Below, piece after piece: positions 7,041 through 13,000 of a stretch of 13,053 nucleotides of DNA; the stretch's first letter is position 1; every line of letters starts with the position of its first letter. Below the pieces are notes generated by a model. That model was given only the letters and a program-made list of their open reading frames with translations. It was not told the origin of the DNA and ran no database searches. The position numbers and the translations under genes are program-made. The stretch is from Mycobacterium sp. (GTDB taxonomy: Bacteria > Actinomycetota > Actinomycetes > Mycobacteriales > Mycobacteriaceae): assembly GCA_023264755.1 (NCBI GenBank), contig JAHFVB010000064.1, positions 1-13,053 on the forward strand. The letters run 5' to 3'.

Positions 7041-7907
7041 CTAGGGCGCGGTCGGCACTCCGTCGGCACTGGCCTGCGGCACCAAGGCAAGTTGGCGGGA
7101 CTGCACGATGATTCGGCCCTGGCAATCCACCACCAGGTGGTCCTCGTCGAACCAGTCCTGGCCGATCTGCATGGTGGTACACATCACCCGCAGCCAGCCG
7201 TCCGCCGGCCGGGCCCGCAGGTAGGCCGTCAGCTGCACCGTCGGCGCCCAGCCAAACCGGTTGACGCCAAAGGTGACTGGGGCCGACACGTCACCGCACA
7301 GCAGCGCGAACAGTACGTCGGGAGCACCGTCGCGCGGTCGCACCCAGTACTCGATGACCGGCGGATCGCCATCGGCCCGGGGGGCCATCGTGGTCAGCGA
7401 GGGCCGGATGTCGCAGCCGTGGGCAAGGTGGACGATGTCGGCCATCGGATGCCCAGGACCGATGGGCTCCAGCCCCGGCGGCGGGTCCGGCGTCATCAAC
7501 GCCACCACCGGATTCACCGACAACAACGGCTGGGTGTCGGCTTCCGGCTCGGCCATCGTCATGGCGGCACGCACGGCGACCCGATCCCCTTGCCCGAGCT
7601 CGACGTCCACCAGGCTCACGCGGCGCCCGCGCTTGCGGACGGTCGTGCGCACCCACAGCGCGCCCGGGTCCGGAGCCCACAGAAAGCTGCCCGACACCGC
7701 AATCGGCTCGACGCCCGTGGCCGGACTCCCGGCGCCGTCGTGCGCCAATCGGGCCGCATTCGCAGACAGCGCCAACATCGCGCCGCCGTGCACCTTCTCA
7801 CCGATGGTCCAGTGCTCGTTGAGTGCGCCTTCGAAGACACTGACGTCGCCATCGTCGGTGGTCTGGGTGAGCACCATCGCGTCGGAGAAGCGCGTGGAGT
7901 CGGTCAT
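7041..7907 (-). CDS. Double hot-dog acyl-CoA thioesterase family protein (Rv0499 type)
   Basis: A 288-residue protein resembling the TesB-like / 4HBT_3 acyl-CoA thioesterases, two hot-dog folds in tandem. The first fold has LNEHWTIGEKVHGGAMLALS with the HGG turn at the start of the central helix (residues about 29-48). RRVSLVDVELGQGDRVAVRAAMTM is its beta-sheet core. The second fold ends with the typical MCTTMQIGQDWFDEDHLVV and SRQLALVP segments near residues 245-280. The expected reaction is hydrolysis of an acyl-CoA to free acid and CoA; chain length cannot be read from sequence. The ATG at 7907 has AGGAG nine bases upstream. That sequence lies inside the last mini-frame of the 32-bp repeat element that couples this gene to the upstream isomerase. 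Confidence 0.82.
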   Translation of the reverse strand: MTDSTRFSDAMVLTQTTDDGDVSVFEGALNEHWTIGEKVHGGAMLALSANAARLAHDGAGSPATGVEPIAVSGSFLWAPDPGALWVRTTVRKRGRRVSLVDVELGQGDRVAVRAAMTMAEPEADTQPLLSVNPVVALMTPDPPPGLEPIGPGHPMADIVHLAHGCDIRPSLTTMAPRADGDPPVIEYWVRPRDGAPDVLFALLCGDVSAPVTFGVNRFGWAPTVQLTAYLRARPADGWLRVMCTTMQIGQDWFDEDHLVVDCQGRIIVQSRQLALVPQASADGVPTAP

Positions 7908-7991
7908 CTACGGAGTCTCCTCATCACGGCGCTCGGCTCTTCGCGCAAGCGCTCATCACGGCGCTCTGCTCTTCACGCAAGCGCTCATCAC
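7904..7991 (-). repeat. 32-bp tandem repeat with coupled mini-frames (MIRU-like)
   Basis: Units at 7920-7951 and 7952-7983 differ at two positions, and a partial third (CTCATCAC) is at 7984-7991. On the minus strand the isomerase stop at 7990-7988 overlaps an ATG (TGATG). This opens a 10-codon frame (MSACVKSRAP, 7988-7956) ending in another TGATG. A second 10-codon frame follows (MSACAKSRAP, 7956-7924), ending the same way. A 6-codon frame (MRRLRR, 7924-7904) then overlaps the thioesterase ATG as ATGA. Thirty-two bases is exactly ten codons plus a stop minus the shared base, so adding or losing units keeps the chain intact. M. tuberculosis MIRUs are known to hold small frames overlapping flanking stops and starts. 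Sequence identity to MIRU is not claimed. Confidence 0.85.
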
Positions 7992-8833
7992 CTCAACAAA
8001 TTGGCCCGCGCGAACTCCAGCGACTCCACCAGGAGCTCTTCCCGTTCGGCGGCATTGCGGGCGCGAGACGTCGTCACCTCGAGGATGACGTGGCCTGCGA
8101 AGTCACTGGCCGCCAGCATCTGGCAGATCTCCCGGGTGGGCTGGCTGCCCCGCCCCGGCACCAGATGCTCATCGGTGGATGCCCCGCTGCCGTCGCACAG
8201 GTGCAGGTGCACCAGGCCCTCCCCCATCCGGCGGGCCATGTCGATGGCGTCCGTACCGGCAGTCGCCGAATGCGACAGATCGAGCGTGTAGTGCGCGTGC
8301 TCGCCGTCGAGCGGGTCGTACGACGGGGCGAACGCCGAGATGGCCGGCCCTGGCGAACCGCCCCGTTTGCGCATCCGCTCGATGGACGGCTGGCCGGTCC
8401 CGAAGATGCGGTCGGCGCGGAACGGAAACATGTTCTCGACCGCGACCATCACGTCGCTGGCCGCCTCGAGCTCGGCGACCTGAGCTGCGAACCCCTCGGC
8501 ATAGCGACGCTGCCACCGAAACGGCGGGTGGACCACCACGGTCTGGGCCCCCAGCTGCTCGGCGGCGCGCACGCTGCGCTCCAACTTCGGAATGGGATTG
8601 GCCCCCCACACCCGCTGAGAGATCAGTAGGCAGGGCGCGTGCACGCTGAGCACCGGCATGTCGTAGCGGCGCGACAACGTGGCGATCGCCGCCACGTCCT
8701 GGCTGACGGCCTCAGCCCACACCATGAGCTCGACGCCGTCATAGCCGAGCCGGGCCGCGTACTCGAATGCCGCCTCGGTCCGCAGGGGATAGACCGAGGC
8801 CGTCGACAGACCGACCTTGATTGCGGGGCGCAC
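7988..8833 (-). CDS. Sugar phosphate isomerase/epimerase-like TIM-barrel protein (Rv0498 type)
   Basis: A 281-residue protein of the xylose-isomerase-like TIM-barrel (AP endonuclease 2) family. It begins RPAIKVGLSTASVYPLRTEAAFE. YDGVELMVW (31-39), SVHAPCLL with H65, VVVHPPF with H102, VAVENMFPF with E133, LDLSHSATAGTD with D185/H188, LHLCDGSG with H211 and ILEVTTS with E252 are the usual barrel-strand positions for divalent-metal ligands and catalytic acids. DEHLVPGRGSQP is a further conserved loop. The substrate is unknown; members isomerise sugars or inositols or cut AP sites. The GTG at 8833 is favoured because homology starts there. It lies 20 bp after the upstream membrane-protein gene, and the only nearby purine tract is AAGATAAG. 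The stop is embedded in the 32-bp repeat element and overlaps its first mini-frame. Confidence 0.87.
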   Translation of the reverse strand: MRPAIKVGLSTASVYPLRTEAAFEYAARLGYDGVELMVWAEAVSQDVAAIATLSRRYDMPVLSVHAPCLLISQRVWGANPIPKLERSVRAAEQLGAQTVVVHPPFRWQRRYAEGFAAQVAELEAASDVMVAVENMFPFRADRIFGTGQPSIERMRKRGGSPGPAISAFAPSYDPLDGEHAHYTLDLSHSATAGTDAIDMARRMGEGLVHLHLCDGSGASTDEHLVPGRGSQPTREICQMLAASDFAGHVILEVTTSRARNAAEREELLVESLEFARANLLR

Positions 8834-8853
8834 TGTGGGCTTATCTTGGCGCG

Positions 8854-9921
8854 TCAGTGTGACTGCAGCAGCGCCAGGGGGCCCAATGTGACCAGGGCGC
8901 CCACCGCCACCGCGATCAGCGTGCTCCCGATGTCCTCGGTCTTGCGGACTACCCGCACCCCGACGACCAGGCCGAGCATCACCAGTACGGACAACACCAG
9001 CGCGACGATGTTGTTCCACTTCCACAGCAGGTCGAAGGCGATGAAGAGGCCGGCGCCGAATGCGACCGCGAGGATGCACTGCGCAACGACCCACACGCCC
9101 CGCAGGAACGCTCCCCCACGCGGCTGACCGGACTCGACGTCCGCCTCGTCCTCCGGTCCGACGTCCTCCCCGAGATCGATGTCCTCGGGTCCGGGCTGCA
9201 GACCCCGGCGCGCGATGTCGTCGGCGACGGACTGACCGCCCCCGAACAGCGTGTCGGTGTTGGAACGCAGGTACGACGGAACCTCGAAGGCCAGTTGCGT
9301 GGCCTCCTGGTCCGAATCGTCGGTAGCACCCTCGAACTCGAGCGGCTCGATCAGTTCGGCGTCCGGCCCAAGGTCTTCGTCCTCGTCGTCGATGACGGGA
9401 TCCGGGCTCATCTGCTCGGCCCCGCCAGGAGGCACGGAGAATCCCGGAGGACTGGGCGCGGTCGGCCGCCGCGGCGGCGGGGCGAACTCGATCGGTTCGG
9501 GCTCGGCGGCCCGCTGCTCGAGGTGAGCTTGGTAGTCGGCCTCGGCTTCGGTGAGCACAGGCTCGGGAGCGGACTCGGGAGCCGAGATGCCGTAGAACTC
9601 CTCGGCCACGTCGACCGGCACTTCGGCCTCGACGGCCTCGGTCTGTCGTCGGCCATGCGGCCTGGCGTGGGCATAGCCGCCGTTGACCGCGGCGTGCGGG
9701 GGCTCCTCGCCGGTCTCGGCTTCGGGCTCCGCGGAGGACGAGGAGTCGGAGATGATGGGCAACTCGCCGGTCAGTTCGGCGACGGTGACGGAGTCGGTGT
9801 TGCCGCGCCGGCGCCTACGCCGACCGCCGACGGGCGGTGAGCCGATGTTGCCGTTCTTGGCGAGTAGTTCGGCGACCGAGATCGGCCGGGTGCTGCTGTG
9901 GCTGTCGTCTGCTTCTGTCAT
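8854..9921 (-). CDS. Acidic-tailed membrane protein with three C-terminal TM segments (Rv0497 type)
   Basis: A 355-residue membrane protein of unknown function. The N-terminal ~270 residues are hydrophilic, rich in Glu/Asp/Pro, and probably disordered. Near the start are two copies of a short motif: PISVAELLAKNG (13-24) and VTVAELTGELP (45-55), flanking a GGRRRRRRG basic cluster. Three hydrophobic helices follow at about 275-299, 303-324 and 331-351. The large N-terminal part is likely cytoplasmic, given the positive cluster and lack of a signal peptide. The ATG at 9921 overlaps the stop of the exopolyphosphatase gene by 4 bp (ATGA) and is preceded by AGGGG, so the two are translationally coupled. 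[ST]VAEL next to Arg-runs is, from memory, also found at the N-termini of mycobacterial LytR-CpsA-Psr proteins, which would suggest a cell-envelope link (inference). Confidence 0.85.
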   Translation of the reverse strand: MTEADDSHSSTRPISVAELLAKNGNIGSPPVGGRRRRRRGNTDSVTVAELTGELPIISDSSSSAEPEAETGEEPPHAAVNGGYAHARPHGRRQTEAVEAEVPVDVAEEFYGISAPESAPEPVLTEAEADYQAHLEQRAAEPEPIEFAPPPRRPTAPSPPGFSVPPGGAEQMSPDPVIDDEDEDLGPDAELIEPLEFEGATDDSDQEATQLAFEVPSYLRSNTDTLFGGGQSVADDIARRGLQPGPEDIDLGEDVGPEDEADVESGQPRGGAFLRGVWVVAQCILAVAFGAGLFIAFDLLWKWNNIVALVLSVLVMLGLVVGVRVVRKTEDIGSTLIAVAVGALVTLGPLALLQSH

Positions 9922-10904
9922 CGTGTGTTGCCCCTGGCCCTGGCCAAGTCCGCGGAAGCCTGCACCAGATCGGTCCCTTCGGCCTCGCTATCGAGTTTCC
10001 GCAAGATCAGCCCCTCTCGCAACGCCCATGGGCAGATGTCCACCGTGTCGATCGCTAGGGCTTTCATACTCGCCTCAGCTACCAGAGCTCCCGCCACGAT
10101 CTGCGGCGCCCGCTCGGCGCTCACCCCTTCCAGTTCGGCTCGATCAGCAGTAGTCATCCTAGAGATGAATGCTATGAGTTGACGCAGGCCCGCAGCTGTC
10201 AGTGTCCTCTTGACCCGCGGTCCCGCCCCGGAAGGCGCCGCCCCGGTGAGTCGCGCGAGCGACCTGAACGTCTTGGACGTCGCCACCGTCAGGTCCGGCA
10301 CCCCTGCGTCGAGCACCTTGGCCCCTGCCTCGGCCATCTCCGTGGACAACCAGTCGCGCAACATCGCCACCCGGCGCCGCCCCGGCGGATCGTCCTGCAA
10401 CCACTCCCGGGTGAGCCGGCCGGCCCCCAGCGGCAGCGACAATGCGACGTCTGGCTCCTCGTCGACCCCGCTGGACAACTCCAGCGAACCCCCACCGATG
10501 TCGATGTTGATGATGCGACCGGCACTCCACCCGTACCAGCGCCGCACTGCCAGGAAGGTCAGCCGGGACTCGTCGACCCCTGACAGCACGCGCAGCGTCA
10601 CTCCGGTCTCGGAGTGCACGCGCGCCAGCACGTCCTCGGAGTTCTTCGCATCGCGCACGGCCGAGGTCGCGAACGCCATGAGTTCGGCGCACCCCGAGCT
10701 GGCGGCGATCTTCGCGAACTCGTCGATGGTTTCGACCAGCTTGTCGGCGCCCTTGCGCGTCAGCCGGCCCGACCCGTCGATGGACTCCGCCAACCTCAAC
10801 GACGCCTTCGTGGAGCTCATTGGCGTGGGGTGTCCACCACGTCGCGCATCCACCACCAGTAGATGAACCGTGTTGCTACCCACGTCGAGCACGCCCAATC
10901 GCAC
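9918..10904 (-). CDS. ppx1: Exopolyphosphatase, Ppx/GppA family (Rv0496, PPX1 type)
   Basis: A 328-residue member of the ASKHA-fold Ppx/GppA phosphatases. In M. tuberculosis the orthologue Rv0496 is reported to remove terminal phosphate from short-chain polyphosphate. The sequence opens with phosphate-loop 1, [16 protein letters not shown] (4-19). [11 protein letters not shown] is at 78-88, [14 protein letters not shown] carries the likely catalytic E112, and phosphate-loop 2 is [10 protein letters not shown] (135-144). There is no C-terminal HD domain, unlike the longer E. coli enzymes, as is normal for actinobacteria. The GTG at 10904 is chosen because homology starts at [11 protein letters not shown] 10913 adds three residues. 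No Shine-Dalgarno is evident, so a leaderless start is possible. It heads the minus-strand series and is divergent from the cysteine-rich gene. Being near senX3-regX3 fits phosphate metabolism. Confidence 0.93.
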   Translation of the reverse strand: MRLGVLDVGSNTVHLLVVDARRGGHPTPMSSTKASLRLAESIDGSGRLTRKGADKLVETIDEFAKIAASSGCAELMAFATSAVRDAKNSEDVLARVHSETGVTLRVLSGVDESRLTFLAVRRWYGWSAGRIINIDIGGGSLELSSGVDEEPDVALSLPLGAGRLTREWLQDDPPGRRRVAMLRDWLSTEMAEAGAKVLDAGVPDLTVATSKTFRSLARLTGAAPSGAGPRVKRTLTAAGLRQLIAFISRMTTADRAELEGVSAERAPQIVAGALVAEASMKALAIDTVDICPWALREGLILRKLDSEAEGTDLVQASADLARARGNTR

Positions 10905-10905
10905 G

Positions 10906-10925
10906 AGACCCACGTTATCGGGTCT
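10906..10925. promoter_or_regulatory. Dyad in the divergent ppx1/Rv0495c-type promoter region
   Basis: AGACCC (10906-10911) and GGGTCT (10920-10925) form a perfect 6-bp inverted repeat with an 8-bp spacer in a 51-bp divergent intergenic region. GATAAC, a possible -10 for the minus-strand gene, lies between the arms. TACCGT, a TANNNT-type hexamer for the plus strand, starts at the last base of the right arm. This looks like an operator position, but no regulator is identified. Confidence 0.3.
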
Positions 10926-10955
10926 ACCGTTGCTTTCCGTGCAAGGGGACCAGCG

Positions 10956-11762
10956 ATGAGCGCCAGCGCGAAGCGCCAACACGAGACGCCGGAGGCGAAG
11001 ACCCGCGAGGTCGAACTCGACTTCGCCCGCGAATGGGTGGAGTTCTACGACCCCGACAACCCAGAACATCTGATCGCCGCCGACATGACCTGGTTGTTGT
11101 CACGGTGGACGTGCGTGTTCGGAACCCCAGCCTGTCAGGGCACCGTCGAGGGGCGCCCGGACGACGGATGCTGCTCGCACGGCGCGTTCCTGGCCGACGA
11201 CGACGACCGCGCGCGCCTCGACGACGCGGTCAAGCAGCTCGGCGACGAGGACTGGCAGTACCGCGACAAGGGGCTCGGCCGCAAGGGCTACCTCGAACTC
11301 GACGAATACGACGGCAAGCCCAACTTGCGGACCCGAAAGTACAAGGGCGCCTGCATCTTCCTCAACCGACCTGGGTTCGCCGGCGGCATCGGTTGCGCGT
11401 TGCACAGCAAGGCCCTCAAGCTCGGCGTAGAACCGCTGACCATGAAGCCCGACGTGTGCTGGCAGCTGCCGATCCGGCGCACCCAGGAGTGGGTCACGCG
11501 GCCCGACGGCACGGAGATCCTCAAGACCGCGGTCACCGAGTACGACCGTCGCGGTTGGGGCGAAGGTGGGGCCGACCTGCACTGGTACTGCACCGGCGAC
11601 CCGGCCGCGCACGTCGGCGCGCGGCAGGTGTGGCAGTCCTACGCGCCGGAACTGACCGAGCTGCTAGGCGAGAAGGCCTACCAGGAGTTGGCCACCCTGT
11701 GCGCCCGCCGCAAATCGTTGGGGCTCATCGCAATACACCCGGCTACCCGCGCCGCCGAGTAA
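10956..11762 (+). CDS. Conserved cysteine-rich protein (Rv0495c type)
   Basis: A 268-residue cytoplasmic protein with no assigned reaction. Cysteines sit at 53, 60, 72, 73, 133, 147, 168, 212 and 249. The order C53-x6-C60-x11-CC(72,73), then GACIFLN (C133), GIGCALHS (C147) and KPDVCWQLP (C168), mirrors the YkgJ-like putative metal-chelating pattern (C..C...CC, C-F/I-L, GC-x-h, RP..C..FP). I infer a zinc, iron or Fe-S site; YkgJ-like proteins are thought to bind such centres. The rest is acidic, with a [19 protein letters not shown] stretch. The ATG at 10956 is preceded by AAGGGG at good spacing. It is transcribed away from ppx1, with only 51 bp between them. I recall that the M. tuberculosis homologue has been linked to redox homeostasis; the chemistry is unknown to me. 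Confidence 0.88.
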   Translation: MSASAKRQHETPEAKTREVELDFAREWVEFYDPDNPEHLIAADMTWLLSRWTCVFGTPACQGTVEGRPDDGCCSHGAFLADDDDRARLDDAVKQLGDEDWQYRDKGLGRKGYLELDEYDGKPNLRTRKYKGACIFLNRPGFAGGIGCALHSKALKLGVEPLTMKPDVCWQLPIRRTQEWVTRPDGTEILKTAVTEYDRRGWGEGGADLHWYCTGDPAAHVGARQVWQSYAPELTELLGEKAYQELATLCARRKSLGLIAIHPATRAAE

Positions 11763-11780
11763 CGCCGGCCGCCTACGGCG
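11763..11780 (+). terminator. Weak hairpin after Rv0495c-type gene
   Basis: CGCCG (11763-11767) and CGGCG (11776-11780) can pair around an 8-nt loop immediately after the TAA stop. Five GC pairs with no U-tract make a weak terminator candidate. Confidence 0.25.
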
Positions 11781-11900
11781 CCCGACCCAGCTCTTCGCAC
11801 GCCTGCGGGCCCACCCAAGGGTTGACCTGGCGAACTCCCGCGCGCCGTTCCGCATCGAACTACTTGTTTGCTAGATATGCATTCTGGTGCCGAAGTCCGA

Positions 11901-11922
11901 GATCCGTGCGGTGGCGCGGATC
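11901..11922 (+). terminator. 9-bp hairpin upstream of the small-RNA candidate promoter
   Basis: GATCCGTGC (11901-11909), loop GGTG, GCGCGGATC (11914-11922): nine pairs with one U-G wobble when read as RNA, and a 4-nt loop. There is no U-tract. It could terminate read-through from the plus-strand gene or act as an operator-like dyad 24 bp before the -35 of the next transcript. Confidence 0.4.
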
Positions 11923-11946
11923 ACAACCTCACGCAGGTCTCCGCGA

Positions 11947-11975
11947 TTTACGCACCAGGCCAGGTGGTGTATAAA
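11947..11975 (+). promoter_or_regulatory. SigA-type promoter TTTACG-17-TATAAA
   Basis: TTTACG (11947-11952) and TATAAA (11970-11975) are separated by exactly 17 bp. They match the housekeeping consensus at 4/6 and 5/6 positions, which is unusually good for this GC-rich genome. The start point should be near 11981-11983. It points at the 28-codon frame and structured segment that follow. No larger gene on this strand is served by it. Confidence 0.6.
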
Positions 11976-12025
11976 TCTGCACAAGTAGTAAGAACCCGAA
12001 GCATTTATCCAGCGAACGGCAGGCC

Positions 12026-12112
12026 ATGGCAACCCAGACCACCAGCACCGCCGGGCAGTTCAGCGAATCGCACCAACCCATCCACCGCCCACCCGCTGGC
12101 AACAGCAAATAG
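12026..12112 (+). CDS. Candidate 28-residue small protein
   Basis: An ATG frame of 28 codons plus TAG, beginning MATQTTSTAGQFSESHQ and ending PPAGNSK. 21 of the 27 codons after the start end in G or C, as expected for a mycobacterial coding frame, while the surrounding leader is AT-richer. It starts about 44 nt downstream of the predicted transcript start. The ribosome site is modest: GGCAGG, only two bases before the ATG. The peptide is Thr/Ser/Gln/Pro-rich and hydrophilic, with no membrane helix, signal peptide or cysteine. I do not recognise it. It may be a genuine small protein or a leader peptide, or it may be chance within a non-coding RNA. Confidence 0.4.
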   Translation: MATQTTSTAGQFSESHQPIHRPPAGNSK

Positions 12113-12127
12113 TTTGCACGTGAAAAC
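12112..12127. other. Imperfect 16-bp palindrome GTTTGCACGTGAAAAC
   Basis: 14 of 16 positions are symmetric around the CACGTG core, directly after the small-protein stop codon. It may be a protein binding site or part of the RNA fold. It is downstream of the promoter, so a role as a classical operator is less likely. Confidence 0.25.
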
Positions 12128-12237
12128 TTGGCAAAGTCATGCTAGGTCGCGATGGGGTTCAACCCCGCGCAACACATGGCTTGCTCGACCGCTAGAGCGT
12201 GCTCAACGGCAGTGATGCCGCGCTAGCGCTCACGATC

Positions 12238-12282
12238 GTCGACGACGGCAGTGCCGACGGCACCGGTGCTGCCGTCGTCGAC
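12238..12282. terminator. Perfect 14-bp hairpin between small-RNA candidate and regX3
   Basis: GTCGACGACGGCAG (12238-12251) is the exact reverse complement of CTGCCGTCGTCGAC (12269-12282), around a 17-nt loop that itself contains TGCCG-A-CGGCA and the palindrome CACCGGTG. It lies 31 bp beyond the regX3 stop and at the end of the plus-strand small-RNA candidate, so it can serve both convergent transcripts. There is no U-tract on either side. Confidence 0.65.
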
Positions 12283-12313
12283 CCGAACAACCGCCAGAAT
12301 ACCGGCCGGCGGT

Positions 12314-13000
12314 TCAGCCTTCGAGCTTGTAGCCCAACCCTCGCACCGTGACGAGGTGGACGGGGTTGGCCGGATCGGCCTCGATCTTCGACCGCAGCCG
12401 CTTCACGTGGACGTCCAGCGTCTTGGTGTCACCCACGTAGTCGGCACCCCACACCCGGTCGATGAGCTGACCGCGCGTCAGCACCCGCCCACTGTTGCGC
12501 ATCAGATATTCGAGTAGGTCGAATTCCTTGAGCGGCAAGGTAATTGGTTCACCGTTCACGGAGACGATGTGGCGCTCGACGTCCATCCGCACCGGCCCGG
12601 CCTCCAGCACTCCGTCACCGACGCCGGACTCCTCGGTGTCCACCCCGCGGCGCAACACCGCGCGAATGCGCGCGATCAACTCACGCGCCGAATACGGCTT
12701 GGTGACGTAGTCGTCGGCGCCGAGCTCGAGCCCAACGACCTTGTCGATCTCACTGTCCCGCGCGGTGACCATGATCACCGGCACGCTCGAACGGGACCGC
12801 AGCTGTTTGCAGACGTCGGTTCCGCTCATCCCGGGCAACATCAGGTCCAGCAAGACGATGTCGGCACCGGCGCGCTCGAACTCGGCCAAAGCCGATGGAC
12901 CGTCCGCGACGACCGTCGCCTCGAAGCCCTCCTTGCGCAGCAGGAATGCCAGGGGATCAGCCAGGGACTCCTCGTCCTCCACGATCAGCACACTGGTCAT
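12314..13000 (-). CDS. regX3: Response regulator RegX3 (OmpR/PhoB family)
   Basis: A 228-residue two-component regulator. Residues 1-115 are the receiver domain: acidic pocket E8/D9, phosphoacceptor D52 in VLLDLMLPG, switch T79 in MVTAR and K101 in VTKPYS. Residues ~130-226 are the OmpR-type winged helix (LPLKEFDLLEYLMRNSGRVL; recognition helix around DTKTLDVHVKRLRSKIE; C-terminal wing LVTVRGLGYKLEG). In mycobacteria phospho-RegX3 activates phosphate-starvation genes such as pstS and phoA, under the sensor kinase SenX3. The ATG at 13000 overlaps the TAA of the upstream frame by one base (TAATG), so translation is coupled. M. tuberculosis instead has a MIRU-containing spacer between the two genes. 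A strong hairpin follows the stop. Confidence 0.96.
   Translation of the reverse strand: MTSVLIVEDEESLADPLAFLLRKEGFEATVVADGPSALAEFERAGADIVLLDLMLPGMSGTDVCKQLRSRSSVPVIMVTARDSEIDKVVGLELGADDYVTKPYSARELIARIRAVLRRGVDTEESGVGDGVLEAGPVRMDVERHIVSVNGEPITLPLKEFDLLEYLMRNSGRVLTRGQLIDRVWGADYVGDTKTLDVHVKRLRSKIEADPANPVHLVTVRGLGYKLEG

Larger units (their letters stand above)
11763..11946. other. Intergenic stretch upstream of the small-RNA candidate promoter
   Basis: Part of the 551-bp gap between the cysteine-rich gene and regX3. It contains two hairpins (11763-11780 and 11901-11922) and an AT-richer patch around 11860-11885. I see no convincing gene on either strand. The frames that cross it run over the promoter or antisense to genes and lack a ribosome binding site. 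Confidence 0.5.
11982..12282 (+). ncRNA. Candidate structured small RNA (~300 nt), possibly dual-function
   Basis: Bounded by a good promoter (-10 at 11970-11975) and a perfect 14-bp hairpin (12238-12282). Inside, after a 28-codon frame, are several nested stems. Outer stem: 12131-12141 with 12175-12184, GCAA(A)GTCATG / CATGGCTTGC, 10 pairs with one bulge and one U-G. It encloses a second stem at 12148-12169, CGC(GAT)GGGGT-TCA-ACCCCGCG. A third structure at 12195-12231 has GAGCG/CGCTC around CGGCA-GTGA-TGCCG. I do not recognise it as a known RNA family: it is not tRNA, 6S/Ms1, tmRNA or RNase P in size or motifs. Function is unknown. Proposed from sequence pattern only; boundaries are approximate. 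Confidence 0.42.

Noticed and set aside
7920..7991. CRISPR array
   Set aside because: Only 2.25 directly abutting 32-bp units with no spacers and no cas genes. A tandem repeat with coupled frames explains it.
6936..8291. 451-codon plus-strand open frame
   Set aside because: Antisense to proC, the thioesterase and the isomerase and crosses their boundaries. Arg/His/Gly-rich shadow with no domain.
11664..11855. 63-codon minus-strand frame
   Set aside because: Starts in the gap but lies mostly antisense to the end of the cysteine-rich gene, with no domain or ribosome site.
10820..11974. 384-codon plus-strand frame
   Set aside because: Out-of-frame shadow of the Rv0495c-type gene, very Arg-rich, starting inside ppx1 antisense.
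12151..12170. tRNA T-arm-like GGGGTTCAACCCC
   Set aside because: The loop is too short for a T-loop and no acceptor or anticodon stem lies at the right distances, so this is neither a tRNA nor an obvious attachment site.
11868..12215. 115-codon frame across the regX3-side gap
   Set aside because: Begins at a TTG without a ribosome site, reads through the -35/-10 promoter and the hairpins, and shows no domain. The shorter 28-codon frame fits the promoter better.
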